A DNA stretch of 64,000 bases from Deltaproteobacteria bacterium (lineage in GTDB: Bacteria > Desulfobacterota > JADFVX01), in contig JAOUBX010000003.1 of assembly GCA_029860075.1 (NCBI GenBank), forward strand, positions 62,001 to 126,000, given 5' to 3'. Below, piece by piece: positions 8,359 through 20,100 of this stretch (positions are counted from its first letter, which is position 1; each line of letters opens with the position of its first letter). The position numbers and the translations under genes are program-made. The notes under the pieces were generated by a model. The model was given only the letters and a program-made list of their open reading frames with translations. It had not been told where the DNA came from and made no database searches.

Positions 8359-9318
8359 TTAATTTTCGGGAAGCCAGCTATTGTCGAAAAAACCATCGAC
8401 GGCCACGGGTTTTTGCAGCATGCCTTGCTTCAACATGAGGTCAACCAATTTCCGGGTCGAATGGGCAAGATCCGGCGACTCGCCTTTCAGCAGACGCCGG
8501 TTATCGTCCAGGCCGGGTATGTGCAATCCCTCATAGGCGGCAACGATGGCTTTGGCCGAGATACCTTCTCGTGCGGTCATCTTTTCTGCCGCTTCGAGGG
8601 GCCGGTCATTGATGTATTTAACGGCAGAAAAATGCCCATCAATAAGCTGTGCGAGCATATCACCATGTCGTTTAGAGACGTCGGAGCGGGTCACCAACAC
8701 ATCGACGATACGGTCCGGGATAAGTCTGCTGTCAAATAGTACCCTGGCGCCGGCGTTTAGCAGTTGGGTGCGTACGGGCTCAAAGGTAACGACAGCATCC
8801 ACTTCACCTGTCTCGTAAGCGTGCTGATGCTGGTCAATAGTGAGGTGTACCAGGCTCACGTCGGAGATGGTAAGCCCGGCAGCCTCCAGTGCGCCGTGCA
8901 ACAGCACAGCGCCGACGGCGCTGCTCTCAACACCCACCTTCTTGCCGCGCAAATCAGCCAGGCTTTTGATACCCGGCCGGCTGAGCAGCACATCGGCGCC
9001 TCGCGAAAAATCCATGACCAGCACCACCTTGATATCAAAGCCGTCCTCCTTGACCGACAGGGCCTCATCCAGGGTCAGCGCAGCGGCCTCGAGCATACCC
9101 GAACGCAGCGCCCTCTGTACTTCGGTTGCGTTGTTCATGGTCACCATACGAATTGGAAGGTCGTCGTAATAACCCATGGACTGGGCCAGATAGAGGGGCT
9201 CGTATCCAAGCCAAATGTTGGTACCTACCCGAAAGGGCTCGGGCGGCGAAGTGCAGACTGTTAATACCAGCAGCAGGGGGGCGAGCAATACCCACCTCAA
9301 TCCACTATAACCTTTCAT
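8359..9318 (-). CDS. NMT1/SsuA-type periplasmic substrate-binding protein
   Basis: Binding protein of about 319 residues of the family used by nitrate, sulfonate, taurine and pyrimidine-precursor ABC importers. Seen: N-terminal hydrophobic export signal ending in LTVC, possibly a lipoprotein site although Val before Cys is unusual. Then FRVGTNIWLGYEPLYLAQ (typical start of the fold), ALTLDEALSV, LADLRGKKVGVESSAVGAVL and AVVTFEPVR. The ATG at 9318 has GGGAGG at proper spacing; a GTG two codons upstream is less likely. No permease or ATPase gene is nearby; instead the gene directly precedes a membrane histidine kinase, so it probably delivers a ligand signal to that kinase rather than feeding transport. 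The ligand cannot be told from sequence. Confidence 0.88.
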   Translation of the reverse strand: MKGYSGLRWVLLAPLLLVLTVCTSPPEPFRVGTNIWLGYEPLYLAQSMGYYDDLPIRMVTMNNATEVQRALRSGMLEAAALTLDEALSVKEDGFDIKVVLVMDFSRGADVLLSRPGIKSLADLRGKKVGVESSAVGAVLLHGALEAAGLTISDVSLVHLTIDQHQHAYETGEVDAVVTFEPVRTQLLNAGARVLFDSRLIPDRIVDVLVTRSDVSKRHGDMLAQLIDGHFSAVKYINDRPLEAAEKMTAREGISAKAIVAAYEGLHIPGLDDNRRLLKGESPDLAHSTRKLVDLMLKQGMLQKPVAVDGFFDNSWLPEN

Positions 9319-9545
9319 AGGCACCTCCCGTTCGATACAATTCCTGAGTATGTAAAAGAATTAAGTTCAACACACGTTTCCCCTACTATAAGTGTAACAA
9401 AGAAATTACGGCTGGCAAATCATCAAGCGCTTTCTTTTCTTGTAAACTCAATCACTTGCATTGATGAATAGTTCAAAATTCCGGGATGAAAAATTTTCAT
9501 TTCAATACCCTGTACCCTGTCTTCTATTTACGAAAAAATAAAAAC

Positions 9546-12320
9546 TCATTCTCTCTCACCCAGCAACTCCAGTACCTTCTCAAAACGGAATTCCTTCACC
9601 AGAAGCAACAGCCCCCTGGCAATCTCCGGTTGTTTGTTGCCTATACGCACGATCACGTCATTAACGGCTGAAATATCGAGGTTGTGAGCAGTCTCCTTTA
9701 ATACCGACCTCAGTTCTTCAGGCAGGTCAGCCAAGATGTCTGAAGTGAGAGTTATTTCCGGCTCAGCCGCTTCTTTTTCCAGCTCCTCTTCATAAATATA
9801 CCGCACACCTAACTGCTCTGCCATGGCATCGAAAATCTCGTGGCTCTTGAATGGCTTATAGACCACGTCGTCACAGCCTGTATCAAGAATATTCTTACGC
9901 TGTTCTTTAAAAGCACTCGCCGTGAGCGCCACGATCTTCACCTTATCACCTCCGGGCAAAGAGCGTATCTTTGATGTTGCCTGGTATCCATCCATGACAG
10001 GCATACGCATGTCCATCCAGATAAAGTGAGGCTGCCACTGTTCAAAGAGATGAACGGCCTCCTCACCATTCTCTGATGTCCTCAATTCAAAGCCCGCCTG
10101 TTCCAACAGGCTGCTCAGCAAGAGCCGGTTTTCAATGTTGTCTTCAACAACGAGGATACGCCACCTGTTCTGTCCGGGCTGCAGCCCTGATACGGCAGGT
10201 TTGACCGCCTCCATAACTCCCACCTCTGAGGCATCGGCCAGGGCCACCGGCAGCTTAACGCTAAACAGCGAACCTTCACCGGGCTTGCTCTCGACACTGA
10301 TCTCACCTCCCATAAGCTCGACGAAGGACTTTGTAATGGCCAGCCCCAGCCCCGTGCCGTCGGCAGCTTCAGGAGATTTTCCGGCCTGAACGAAGGCTTC
10401 AAAAATATGTTCCTCTTGTTCCGGTGCAATACCCGGCCCGCTGTCCTCTACCTCCAATTGCAGGGTGACCATAGGGGGATCGTCGGCCATGGGCAGAGTG
10501 CGGGCACGCAGAACAACAACACCCTCTTTGGTGAACTTGACTGCATTGCCCAGCAGGTTGATGACAATCTGTCGCAGTTTGCCGGCGTCGGCCTTGATAA
10601 ATTGGGGCAAATTCGGACTTTTTTCCAAATCAAAGCGCAGCCCGGCACTCTCAGCGCGCACCTCGAACATACGGCCCATATCCTCCAGCATACGGGGCAG
10701 GTCGAAAACTGATTCTTCCAACTCAACCCGCCCCGCCTCGATCTTGGAGAGGTCCAGCACGTCGTTGATCATGCTCAGCAGGTGTTCGCCACTACGGTTG
10801 ATGATGGCGACCTTCTCCTGTACCGGCGCCGGGGTGTCACGGTCACGCCCGATCATCCCGGAGAAGCCGAGGATGGCGTTGAGTGGGGTACGTAGTTCGT
10901 GGGACATGTTGGCCAGGAAGAGACTCTTTGCCCGGTTGGCCGATTCCGAGGCTTCTTTGGCCTTTCGTAAAGATTCCTCAGCCTGCTTTCGTTCCGTAAT
11001 GTCCCGAACAGCGGCGACTTTGCATCGTCGGTTTTTATAGGGTATTTGTTTAGTATGTATTTCAATGGGGAATTCCAGTCCATCTTTCCGTACGCCCTGT
11101 ACTTCATAGGGTTCCTCATAACCCTCTAAAATGCGCCCGGTGGCAATCTCCCACGATTCGGCGGTCAACAGAATGCGTACGTCTTTCCCTATTAGTTCAG
11201 CCGGCTTATAGCCAAACAACAAAACTGCCGATTGATTGACTTCAATAATCAAATTCTGGTCGTAAATTAAAATGCCTTCAAAGGATGATTCCGAGAGGCC
11301 TCGAAAACGAGATTCACTTTTTTTAAGCTCTTTAGTGCGGTCATCGACGAGATCCTCCAAGTGCTCCCTGTATTTATCCAGTTCTTTTTTTGCCAGGTTT
11401 ATCTGTGTAACACGAACTCTCTCATTGAGAAATAAATAGAGCATATACGCCACCATCATCGAAATTAAGAATCCGGCAACGAGAGAGATAGGGCCAACCA
11501 GGCTCTTACTATCAGAAATAAATGTATCCGATGGAGCAATAACCAACCGCCAGTTAGCATCATAAAAACTCAAATCCGTTTCATATTCCCATGAAGAGTT
11601 CTTTACATAACTGACGGGGTCCCTGCGATATATCACTTCATTGTTTTCAAATAGAGTGATGCTTAGATCTTTTGCAAGTTGTTTTCCCAACACCGTATCA
11701 AGTAATACCTTGACCTTAAAAGACCCACCAATAAACCCGCCAAAAGTATGATCGAAATAAATGGGGAAAAACACAATAAACGCTTTTCCTCCTTGCACCA
11801 GCTCAATAACAGGGGTGACTCTTGGAATTCCATCATCTCTAATGCTTAGCAAGGTATTGCGCCTCTTTGGTTCAAACCCCATATCCAGATTAATGGCTTT
11901 TTCATTTCCTTTTATGGGCCTGATCCAACGAAGAATAAGGTTGGGATCGACCCATCCCAAGGCTTGGTGTACCGGGTAGTCCTTCAAATGGAGCTGCATA
12001 TCATGCACCCATTTTTCCTCATTAGGTTCTCCATCAAATCCCCATTGATGCCCCATTCTTCTTAAAGCTGACAGCTGAGGTTCTAAATAACCCAGAATTT
12101 CTACTTTTATTTTTTCACCATTTAAAGCAATTTTTTCCTCGAAATTTATTTCGTCTTGTATGACTAAATATCTCCAAAAGAAAAGGCTTAGAAGAAACAC
12201 ACTTGCCCCTAAAAGGATCGGCAATATAAAGATGCCTTTACTTTTAACTCCCTCTATGAGTGAGTCTGCCCGGGTTTCCCGGTGAAACCGGGGATTATTT
12301 GGCGGCCGCTTCATTGACAT
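9546..12320 (-). CDS. CHASE-domain hybrid histidine kinase (CHASE-PAS-HisKA-HATPase-REC-tail)
   Basis: Inner-membrane sensor of about 924 residues from the ATG at 12320, which has AGGG eight bases upstream; a GTG at 12404 gives a longer frame with a poor site. Order: membrane helix about 29-54, extracytoplasmic CHASE domain about 70-235 (ALGWVDPNLILRWIRPIKGN and FFPIYFDHTFGGFIGGSF), helix about 275-298, short coiled coil, PAS about 337-447 (FEGILIYDQNLIIEVNQSA), HisKA His474, HATPase NLLGNAVKF and [12 protein letters not shown], receiver Asp770 in IWMDMRMPV, and the shared tail ending FRFEKVLELLGERE. CHASE domains bind small extracellular signals such as peptides or cytokinin-like molecules; the ligand here is unknown. 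It is separated from the next upstream gene by 117 bases. Confidence 0.92.
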   Translation of the reverse strand: MSMKRPPNNPRFHRETRADSLIEGVKSKGIFILPILLGASVFLLSLFFWRYLVIQDEINFEEKIALNGEKIKVEILGYLEPQLSALRRMGHQWGFDGEPNEEKWVHDMQLHLKDYPVHQALGWVDPNLILRWIRPIKGNEKAINLDMGFEPKRRNTLLSIRDDGIPRVTPVIELVQGGKAFIVFFPIYFDHTFGGFIGGSFKVKVLLDTVLGKQLAKDLSITLFENNEVIYRRDPVSYVKNSSWEYETDLSFYDANWRLVIAPSDTFISDSKSLVGPISLVAGFLISMMVAYMLYLFLNERVRVTQINLAKKELDKYREHLEDLVDDRTKELKKSESRFRGLSESSFEGILIYDQNLIIEVNQSAVLLFGYKPAELIGKDVRILLTAESWEIATGRILEGYEEPYEVQGVRKDGLEFPIEIHTKQIPYKNRRCKVAAVRDITERKQAEESLRKAKEASESANRAKSLFLANMSHELRTPLNAILGFSGMIGRDRDTPAPVQEKVAIINRSGEHLLSMINDVLDLSKIEAGRVELEESVFDLPRMLEDMGRMFEVRAESAGLRFDLEKSPNLPQFIKADAGKLRQIVINLLGNAVKFTKEGVVVLRARTLPMADDPPMVTLQLEVEDSGPGIAPEQEEHIFEAFVQAGKSPEAADGTGLGLAITKSFVELMGGEISVESKPGEGSLFSVKLPVALADASEVGVMEAVKPAVSGLQPGQNRWRILVVEDNIENRLLLSSLLEQAGFELRTSENGEEAVHLFEQWQPHFIWMDMRMPVMDGYQATSKIRSLPGGDKVKIVALTASAFKEQRKNILDTGCDDVVYKPFKSHEIFDAMAEQLGVRYIYEEELEKEAAEPEITLTSDILADLPEELRSVLKETAHNLDISAVNDVIVRIGNKQPEIARGLLLLVKEFRFEKVLELLGERE

Positions 12321-12437
12321 AACAATAACCCTGTAATTTTGACATCCCATAGCAACGGAAGGTATCGCTGAATAAAAACTGCAAAAAAGGCATAAAGGAA
12401 GCACCCCTGTTTCTGATTCGTCGTGAAATATTTCTAT

Positions 12438-15400
12438 TCAATCATCACTCCTCCCCGACTTTCCCAACAGCTCCAGTATCTTCTCAAAGCGGAATTCCTT
12501 CACCAACCTCTGTAAACCATTGGCAATCTCAGGTTGATTTTTACGAATGCGTGCAAGTACATCATTGGTGGCTGATATATGCAGGTTATGTGCAGCTTCT
12601 CTCAATGCCTGCCTTAGTTCTTCAGGCAGGTGAGCCAACATTTCGGAAGTGAGGGGAACCCCGGGCTCAGCCATTTCTACTTGCGGCTCCTCTTCATAAA
12701 TATAACGCACACCCAACTGCTGTTCCATGGCGTCGAAGATTTCATGGCTTATAAAAGGCTTATACATTACCTCGTCACAGCCGGCATCAATAATACTCTT
12801 ACGCTGCTCCTTGAAGGCGCTGGCAGTTAACGCCACGATCTTCACCTTATCCCCACCGGGCAGGGATCGTATCTTTGCCGTTGCCCGGTAACCATCCATG
12901 ACAGGCATGCGCATATCCATCCAGATGAAGTGAGGGCGCCACTGTTCAAATAGAGCGACGGCCTCTTCGCCGTTTTCCGCTGCCCTCATTTCAAAGCCCG
13001 CCTGCTCCAGCAGACTGCTCAGCAAGAGCCGGTTCTCAATGTTGTCTTCAACAACCAGGATACGCCACTCACCTTGTCCGGGTGCCAGTGCTGATACGGC
13101 AGCTTTGGCCGCCTCAATGACTCCCGCCTCTGAGGCATCGGCCAGGGCCACCGGCAGTTCGACGCGAAACAGCGCCCCTTGACCAGGCTCGCTTTCTACG
13201 TTGATCTCGCCGCCCATAAGATCAATGAAGGACTTTGTAATGGCCAGCCCCAGCCCCGTTCCGCTGGTAGCTTTTGGAGATCGTCCGGCCTGGACGAAGG
13301 GCTCGAAGATGTATTTCAGCTGCTCGGGCGCTATACCCGGTCCGCTGTCCTCCACCTCCAGTTGCAGAGTAACCCTTTGGGGTTCATCTGTTATTGTTTG
13401 TGTTCGGGCACGCAGGGCGAAACCACCTTTATCAGTAAACTTCACTGCATTACCGAGGAGGTTAATGAGAATCTGCCGCAGCTTGCCCACGTCGGTCTTT
13501 ATGTAGTGGACCAATGCCGGGTCAAGCTTCAGTTCGAAGCGCAGCCCGGCGCTCTCGGCACGCATCTCGAACATGCTGCCCAGATCCTCCAGCATCTGCG
13601 GCAGATTGAATACTAATTTTTCCAGATCAACCCTTCCGGCTTCGATCTTGGAGAGGTCGAGCACATCGTTGATCATTATCAGCAGATGCGCGCCGCTGCG
13701 CTTAATAATGTTGAGCTTTTCCTTTTGAGTTTCAGTGGTCTGACTATCGCGTCCGAGCATATCGGAAAAGCCGAGGATGGCGTTGAGCGGAGTACGCAGT
13801 TCATGAGACATGTTGGTCAGGAAAGCGCTCTTGGCCTGATTGGCAGCTTCAGCAGCCTCCTTTGCCTCAGTCAACTCTTCCGTTCGCTCTTTTACCAAAT
13901 CCTCCAGGTGCTCGCGATAGCTGCTAAGCTCCTCTTCGCTAATCTTACGCTCAAGTTCAGCAGCGGCGCGTATGGCAACCACCTGCAGTACGGATTCCAT
14001 TAATTTGACTTCTCTTAAGGGTTTGGTGTCCATTAATGCAATGAGTCCGATTGCTTCTCCGGCAGAATCCCATAAAGGGACGCCGATATAACTCTCTGCA
14101 TTCATTTCGTCGAGCAGTTTGTCATTGGGAAAGAGAGAGCGGATATCTTTAGGATAGCTGCACAAGCGCTTCCCCATCACATTTTCACAGGGCGTGTATT
14201 TCAAGGGGTATTCAATATTCTCTGTAATTTTGCCACCGGCATAAAGGGCCATGGTGAGCGCAGTCTCATGTTCCGTCAATTTGTCTATAAAGGCATAGGC
14301 CACCCCAAAGGACTCTGCCAGATAGGTCACGAGCGATTGAAAGAAATCCTCTTTCGTTACGCTCCATCCACGTTGAGCGGTAAAGTAAAGCGTTTCTTCT
14401 ATACGCTTGTGCTCAGTTATATCCTGTACTGTACCAATACCCCTTAAGGGGCTCCCTTCTTTATCAAACTTAAGTTCAACCCTTTCATTGACCCATTTGA
14501 CCTTGTCATCTATTGTAATACGGTGTTCTATATTGTAAGGCTCACCACCAAGGGCAGCCTGCCATGAACGATCGACGAAGGCCTTATCGTCAGGATGCAC
14601 ATGTTCAAGAAATTTTTCATAAGTGAGGGCTGTGCCTTTGGTCACACCAAAGATTCGATAAGTCTCATCGGACCATAGCAAGTTATTGTTGGGAATATCC
14701 AGGTTCCAACTGCCCAGATGGGCAATGGCCTGTGCCTTATTGAGGCTCCTTTCACTTTGCCGGAGTTGGGCAGTGCGCCCTTCTACCGTACGTTTCAAAC
14801 TCAGGTTCCAGAATATAACGAGGCTGAATCCAACCAGAACCAGAGCCAGTATCTTCCACATCAGGCTGTAGTCAAAGTCTTTCTCGTAGCGGATTGTCAT
14901 CCATTTGTTGTTAATCTCATCGTGTTTTTCGCTAGGAATAGCCTCAACAACTTTATTAAGGATACCCAACATCTCCGGCCAGTCGCTTCTTGCGGCAAAC
15001 CTGATTTCGTCTGCAGGTACACCCGCTGCAGCCGCAATCTTTAGATTTACTATATGCTCCTTGTTGATCATGTAGCTGGAAGTCAGGGCATCCCCGATAT
15101 AGGCATCGACATAGTTGTTTGAAAGGGCTTTAAGTCCCTCCAATACGGAATCTGTCGGTACAAGACCAATTTTTGGCTCATTTCCCACTAGATACCTATG
15201 CATAACAATATCCCGAATAACTGCTGCTTTTTTACCGTGCAACCAGCTCATTCCAACAATAATGGGTGCGTCCTGCCGTGTGATAATGACGTATGGCACC
15301 GTAAACAGTGCTTCACTAAAGCGTGCATATTCTTTCCGTTCGGAGGAAGCAAAAGCCATGAATAAATCGATCTCCCTGTTTTTTGCAGCAGCAAGCATTT

Positions 15401-17105
15401 CAGGAAATGACAGGGGAATGAACTCAAAATCAACTCCTGTGTATTCCCTCAGGATTTGAAAATAATCAACGAGCATTCCCATAGGTTTGCCCTTTTTATC
15501 GACTGCGGACAGCGGAAGTGAGTGGGAGGATAGTCCGATACGCACTACCGGATGCGCATTCAACCATTTTTTCTCTTTTTCACTCAGAACAAGCTGTGCG
15601 GTTCCCTGCTTCTTTTTGATGTGTGTCCATTCGTTGGCAATGGCATTGAGCCTGGCCTGGCCGATTCTATCCAGTGCTTTGTTCATAATAGAGACGAGTT
15701 CAGGCCAATCACGCCTTATGGTTGCGACTCCGTCGGCACTATATTGCTTTGAAAAGTAGACGGGCTTTATGCCTACAAGCATCTGTTTTCCAATGAGGTA
15801 ATTATGATAACTCAGTCCATAGGCGACATGGGCCTTTCCTCTGAGTACCAGTGTCAACATCTCCTCAGCAGAGTCCGCCTCGATGATTTCTATCTCGTCT
15901 TTATAGGGAGCCAAGGCCTTTTCGACGACATAAATACCCTTGAGTACGGCGACCCTTTTGCCGATAAGGTCTTTTTCGCTGTTAATATTAAAGGTAGTAT
16001 CGGTCCTGGCGAAGATTGCAGGTGTCCCTTTGGCAAGTGTCTTTGAATGAGGAAATCCCATTGATTTTGCCAAAGAAGGGGCGGCAACAAGCAGGCCATC
16101 GATCTTTCCCTGCTTTGCCTTTTTAATCGTTGCCGGCCATGCATCGATTTCAATATTTACCTTGAGCCCTGTTAATTTTTCAAGCTCTTCATAAATATCT
16201 GTGAGAAGGCCTGAAAGTGTTCCGTCTTCGGCCTCGATAATCAGGGGCTCAATCTCCGGGGTGAATCCAAGCGTTATTTGGGGGTGGGATTTAAGCCAGG
16301 CCTGCTCCTCCTGCGTCAGGGTCACCTGTGGCGATATATAATCGGGGATCTCGACACCAAACCAGCGCTCACGGGTCTGGTAATAGAAGCTGGACTTATC
16401 CTGCCGCCATATACGCAGATGGGATTCTATTCGGGTGAGAACGTGGGCATGCTTCCCCTTGGGTGCAGCAAAGTGAAACTTCATTGGGCTGAACCGAATG
16501 GGACTCCTTTCGATGGAATAGTTTGCCTCATTAGAGTATCCGTAAATGCTATTCACTACACCCGCAACGACACGACCTTCCTCGATGGCAGATAAAACCT
16601 GGCGATAATCGTCCATCTCCAACACATTGACGGTGATCCCGAGTTCATCGCAAAGTTTAAGGAAATTGATGCCATTAATGCCGTCTTTGAGAACAGCCAC
16701 TTTCCGCCCTGCCAGTTCGGGGATGCGGGTAATTTTCTCCCCCTCCTTCACATAGAGCTGCCCCCACATGGTGAGGACATGTTCCTTTGGAAAATCGAGG
16801 GAGGCATCACGTTCCCTGGTATAGCCAATGCTTGTAATGAGATCGATATCGCCGCTTAGTATCCGCTCGAACCCCTCGGCCCAGCTTCCCATAACGAATT
16901 CAAGTTCCCAGCCTTCCTGACGTGCAATCTCCCGCAGCAGATCGGGATAAATCCCCTGAGCAAGGCCATTTTCATCCTGGAAGACGATGGGCTTATTGTC
17001 GAAAATACCCACTTTAAGGGTGATATTGTCCCTGGCAGACACAAGGCCCGGCATGACAATTTGGAAGAACAGCGCCAGAACAAAAAGATAGATATGAATT
17101 TTCAT
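12438..17105 (-). CDS. Hybrid histidine kinase with three SBP_bac_3 sensor domains, PAS and GAF
   Basis: A 1555-residue inner-membrane kinase. Signal peptide about 1-24, then three periplasmic SBP_bac_3 domains in series: about 29-250 ([20 protein letters not shown]), 276-495 ([20 protein letters not shown]) and 521-737 ([20 protein letters not shown]). One membrane helix about 748-768, PAS_3 about 790-905 ([11 protein letters not shown]), GAF about 910-1055, coiled coil, HisKA His1101, HATPase NLLGNAVKF, receiver Asp1397, and the shared tail. Two domains are introduced by the same linker type ([30 protein letters not shown]), as is usual in tandem sensors of this kind. Its ATG overlaps the stop of the upstream gene (ATGA), so they form one operon. 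The ligands of the three domains, probably amino acids or similar, are not known. Confidence 0.93.
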   Translation of the reverse strand: MKIHIYLFVLALFFQIVMPGLVSARDNITLKVGIFDNKPIVFQDENGLAQGIYPDLLREIARQEGWELEFVMGSWAEGFERILSGDIDLITSIGYTRERDASLDFPKEHVLTMWGQLYVKEGEKITRIPELAGRKVAVLKDGINGINFLKLCDELGITVNVLEMDDYRQVLSAIEEGRVVAGVVNSIYGYSNEANYSIERSPIRFSPMKFHFAAPKGKHAHVLTRIESHLRIWRQDKSSFYYQTRERWFGVEIPDYISPQVTLTQEEQAWLKSHPQITLGFTPEIEPLIIEAEDGTLSGLLTDIYEELEKLTGLKVNIEIDAWPATIKKAKQGKIDGLLVAAPSLAKSMGFPHSKTLAKGTPAIFARTDTTFNINSEKDLIGKRVAVLKGIYVVEKALAPYKDEIEIIEADSAEEMLTLVLRGKAHVAYGLSYHNYLIGKQMLVGIKPVYFSKQYSADGVATIRRDWPELVSIMNKALDRIGQARLNAIANEWTHIKKKQGTAQLVLSEKEKKWLNAHPVVRIGLSSHSLPLSAVDKKGKPMGMLVDYFQILREYTGVDFEFIPLSFPEMLAAAKNREIDLFMAFASSERKEYARFSEALFTVPYVIITRQDAPIIVGMSWLHGKKAAVIRDIVMHRYLVGNEPKIGLVPTDSVLEGLKALSNNYVDAYIGDALTSSYMINKEHIVNLKIAAAAGVPADEIRFAARSDWPEMLGILNKVVEAIPSEKHDEINNKWMTIRYEKDFDYSLMWKILALVLVGFSLVIFWNLSLKRTVEGRTAQLRQSERSLNKAQAIAHLGSWNLDIPNNNLLWSDETYRIFGVTKGTALTYEKFLEHVHPDDKAFVDRSWQAALGGEPYNIEHRITIDDKVKWVNERVELKFDKEGSPLRGIGTVQDITEHKRIEETLYFTAQRGWSVTKEDFFQSLVTYLAESFGVAYAFIDKLTEHETALTMALYAGGKITENIEYPLKYTPCENVMGKRLCSYPKDIRSLFPNDKLLDEMNAESYIGVPLWDSAGEAIGLIALMDTKPLREVKLMESVLQVVAIRAAAELERKISEEELSSYREHLEDLVKERTEELTEAKEAAEAANQAKSAFLTNMSHELRTPLNAILGFSDMLGRDSQTTETQKEKLNIIKRSGAHLLIMINDVLDLSKIEAGRVDLEKLVFNLPQMLEDLGSMFEMRAESAGLRFELKLDPALVHYIKTDVGKLRQILINLLGNAVKFTDKGGFALRARTQTITDEPQRVTLQLEVEDSGPGIAPEQLKYIFEPFVQAGRSPKATSGTGLGLAITKSFIDLMGGEINVESEPGQGALFRVELPVALADASEAGVIEAAKAAVSALAPGQGEWRILVVEDNIENRLLLSSLLEQAGFEMRAAENGEEAVALFEQWRPHFIWMDMRMPVMDGYRATAKIRSLPGGDKVKIVALTASAFKEQRKSIIDAGCDEVMYKPFISHEIFDAMEQQLGVRYIYEEEPQVEMAEPGVPLTSEMLAHLPEELRQALREAAHNLHISATNDVLARIRKNQPEIANGLQRLVKEFRFEKILELLGKSGRSDD

Positions 17106-20100
17106 TTCAACAGCTCCAGTATTTTCTCAAAGCGGAACTCCTTCAACAGAAGCAGCAGCCCCCTGGCTATGTCCGGTTGTTTGTTGCCGATAAGCTCGAT
17201 GACGTCATTAGTGGCTGAAATATCGAGGTTGTGCGCCGCTTCCCTCAATGCCTGCCTCAGTTCTTCAGGCAACTGGGCCAATATTTCTGAAGTAAGAGTG
17301 ATTTCCGGCATAGCAGGTTCTTTCATCTCCTCTTCATAAGTATATCGCACACCTAACTGCTGTTCCATAGCGTCGAAAATCTCATGGCTCTTGAATGGCT
17401 TATAGACAACATGGTCACAGCCTGTATCAAGAATATTCTTTCGCTGATCTTTGAAAGCGCTGGCAGTGAGCGCCACGATCTTCACCTTATCCCCACCGGG
17501 CAGGGAGCGGATCTTCGCCGTTGCCCGGTAGCCATCCATGACGGGCATGCGCATATCCATCCAGATGAAGTGAGGCTGCCATTGTGCAAAAAGGGCAACG
17601 CCCTCTGCGCCGTTTTCCGCTTCCCTGATATGAAAGCCAACCCCTTGGAGCAAACTGCTCAGCAACAGCCGATTATCAATGTTGTCTTCAACCACCATGA
17701 CGCGCCACTGGGGTTGTCCCGGCTCCAGTCCTGATACTGCGGATTTGGCCGCCTCCATCACTCCAACCTCAGCGGCGTCGGCCAGAGCCACCGGCAGTTG
17801 AACACGGAACAGCGCCCCTTCTCCGGGCTTACTTTCTACACTGATTTCACCACCTATAAGCTCTACGAAAGATTTTGTAATGGCCAGACCGAGCCCCGTA
17901 CCCTCCGTCGAGGCTGGAGAGCGCCCGGCCTGGACAAAGGGTTCGAAAATACGCTCTATGCGCTCTGCGGCGATGCCCGGCCCGCTGTCCTCAACTTCTA
18001 TCTGTAAATTATGCATGTCGGGACTATCAGCCATGGGCAGAGTCCGGATACGCAGAGCGATACCTCCTTCCTGAGTGAACTTTACTGCATTGCCCAGCAG
18101 ATTTATGAGGATCTGGCGCAGCTTGCCGGAGTCAGTCTTAATGAAATGAGTCAATTTCGGATCGGTCTCCAGCACGAAGTACAGCCCGGCGCCTTCGGCG
18201 CGAACCTCAAACATCCTAGCTATATCAGCCAGCATTTGCTGCAGATCAAAGGCCATCGGTTCAAGCTCTAAACGTCCCGCTTCGATCTTGGAGAGATCGA
18301 GCACATCGTTGATCATATTCAGCAGGTGTTCGCCACTACGTTTGATAATACTAAGCTTCTCCTGTTGGTCGGTAGGCGCATTTTGATCACGCCTCATCAT
18401 TTCGGAAAAACCGAGAATAGCATTTAGCGGTGTACGCAGTTCGTGGGACATATTAGCCAGAAACACGCTCTTGGCCCGGTTGGCGGCATCTGCTGCTTCT
18501 TTAGCCAGCTTTAATGATTCTTCCGCCTCTTTACGTAGAGTAATGTCTCTAACAGCTGAGAAAATATAATCTTTACCTTTAAAAGGAACTAATCTGGCAT
18601 TAACTTCAACCGGGAGTTTTGATCCATCTTTTCGCATCTGAACAGCCTCAAAGACTGCGTAACCTTTCTCTATAAGATTTTTCATAGCTCCCATCACAAC
18701 TTCCCTGGCAATTTCAGGATCGTCTAATTCAAGGGGCGAAATTTTTAACATTTCCTCAATGGAATAGCCCAACTTCTTGCACCAGGGCGGATTAACATGT
18801 AAAAATGGTTCTGGTGAGCCATCGGGCTTAAAACCATGTACCATTAAGCCATCACCCACATTTTCGAAGACCACACGAAACCAATGCTCACTTTCAGCTA
18901 ATTCTTTAGAACGTTCTTTCACCTTTTCTTCTAAATTTGCATATAGCTTTGCGTTGTCCAGGGCCATTGCCATTTGCGAAGAGAGCAAATTAAGCAGTTC
19001 CACCCGTTCAGGGGTAAAAGCCCCTGTGGTCAGCTTGTTTTCCAGATATAAAATGCCACTGACTTTACCCTGGTTGATTAGGGGTGTGCACAAGACGGAT
19101 TTCGACTGAGGTTGTTGAATTGTGAGATCATCGGTAAAACCACCCTCCGTGGCGGCGTTATTCAGGACCACACTTTCCTTGCTGCGGGCTACGTAATGAA
19201 TGATACCGGGGGAGACCTCCTCACGCGCTTCCACGTTGAGCGACTGCAGCACCTGCACCTCGCCTTGGTCGATATCACTTTCGGCTTCGATGACCCAATT
19301 ACCCTCCTTCTCCAAAATCAGGAACCCTTGTTGCGCCCCTGCATTTTGAATAACAATTTGCATCATCTTGGTCATTAGCTTATCTAATACAATTTCTCTG
19401 GCAATGGTTTGTGATGCCTTGATGACCGTATCCAGATCAAGAGGTGTTTGCCGCTCATCAGTTACTCCTTCCGTCTCAAAAAGTTTTGGGTATTTAGCTA
19501 CCAAATATTTTAGTTTGCCTTTAGCCCCCCATTGTCGGTAACAGTTATAGGCTTTTTTCATATACAGAGATGCAATATCCTCATGCTTTTTTCCAAGCCA
19601 GAACCTTGCCGCAAGTTCGTTGGCCAATGCCTCATCATTAATAAAACCCATTTTTTGGGCGCCTTGGATTGCCTGATCGTAATGATACAAAGCCTTATCG
19701 GTTTCATCTGCCACCCTGGCTTTTTCGGCCATAATTAAGTCGTACTTATGTTGGAAGGTGGACGGAACAAATTCAGCCCAGATTTCAAACCAATGCAAGG
19801 CCTTGTCTACCCAGTCCATCGTATCATTACTTTTTTCCGGTATAGTGCATAACCGCAGCTTTGCAAGTGAAAGGTAAAGGTAATACATTGATATGGTGAA
19901 GGAACCGGGGTTGGCATTTATGAAATAATCTACTTCATGAGCATATTTGACTAAAGCTTTGTCCCGGTCAAAGTGATAGACCAATATTAGCTTTTGAAGC
20001 AAGAAGTTGTGCCTGCCGAAGGTATCCTTTGCAGAGATAGCGTTCGGCAACCATTCGCTTTCATCAAAATAGGCGCCCTTTAATTCATCAGGTTTTGAGG

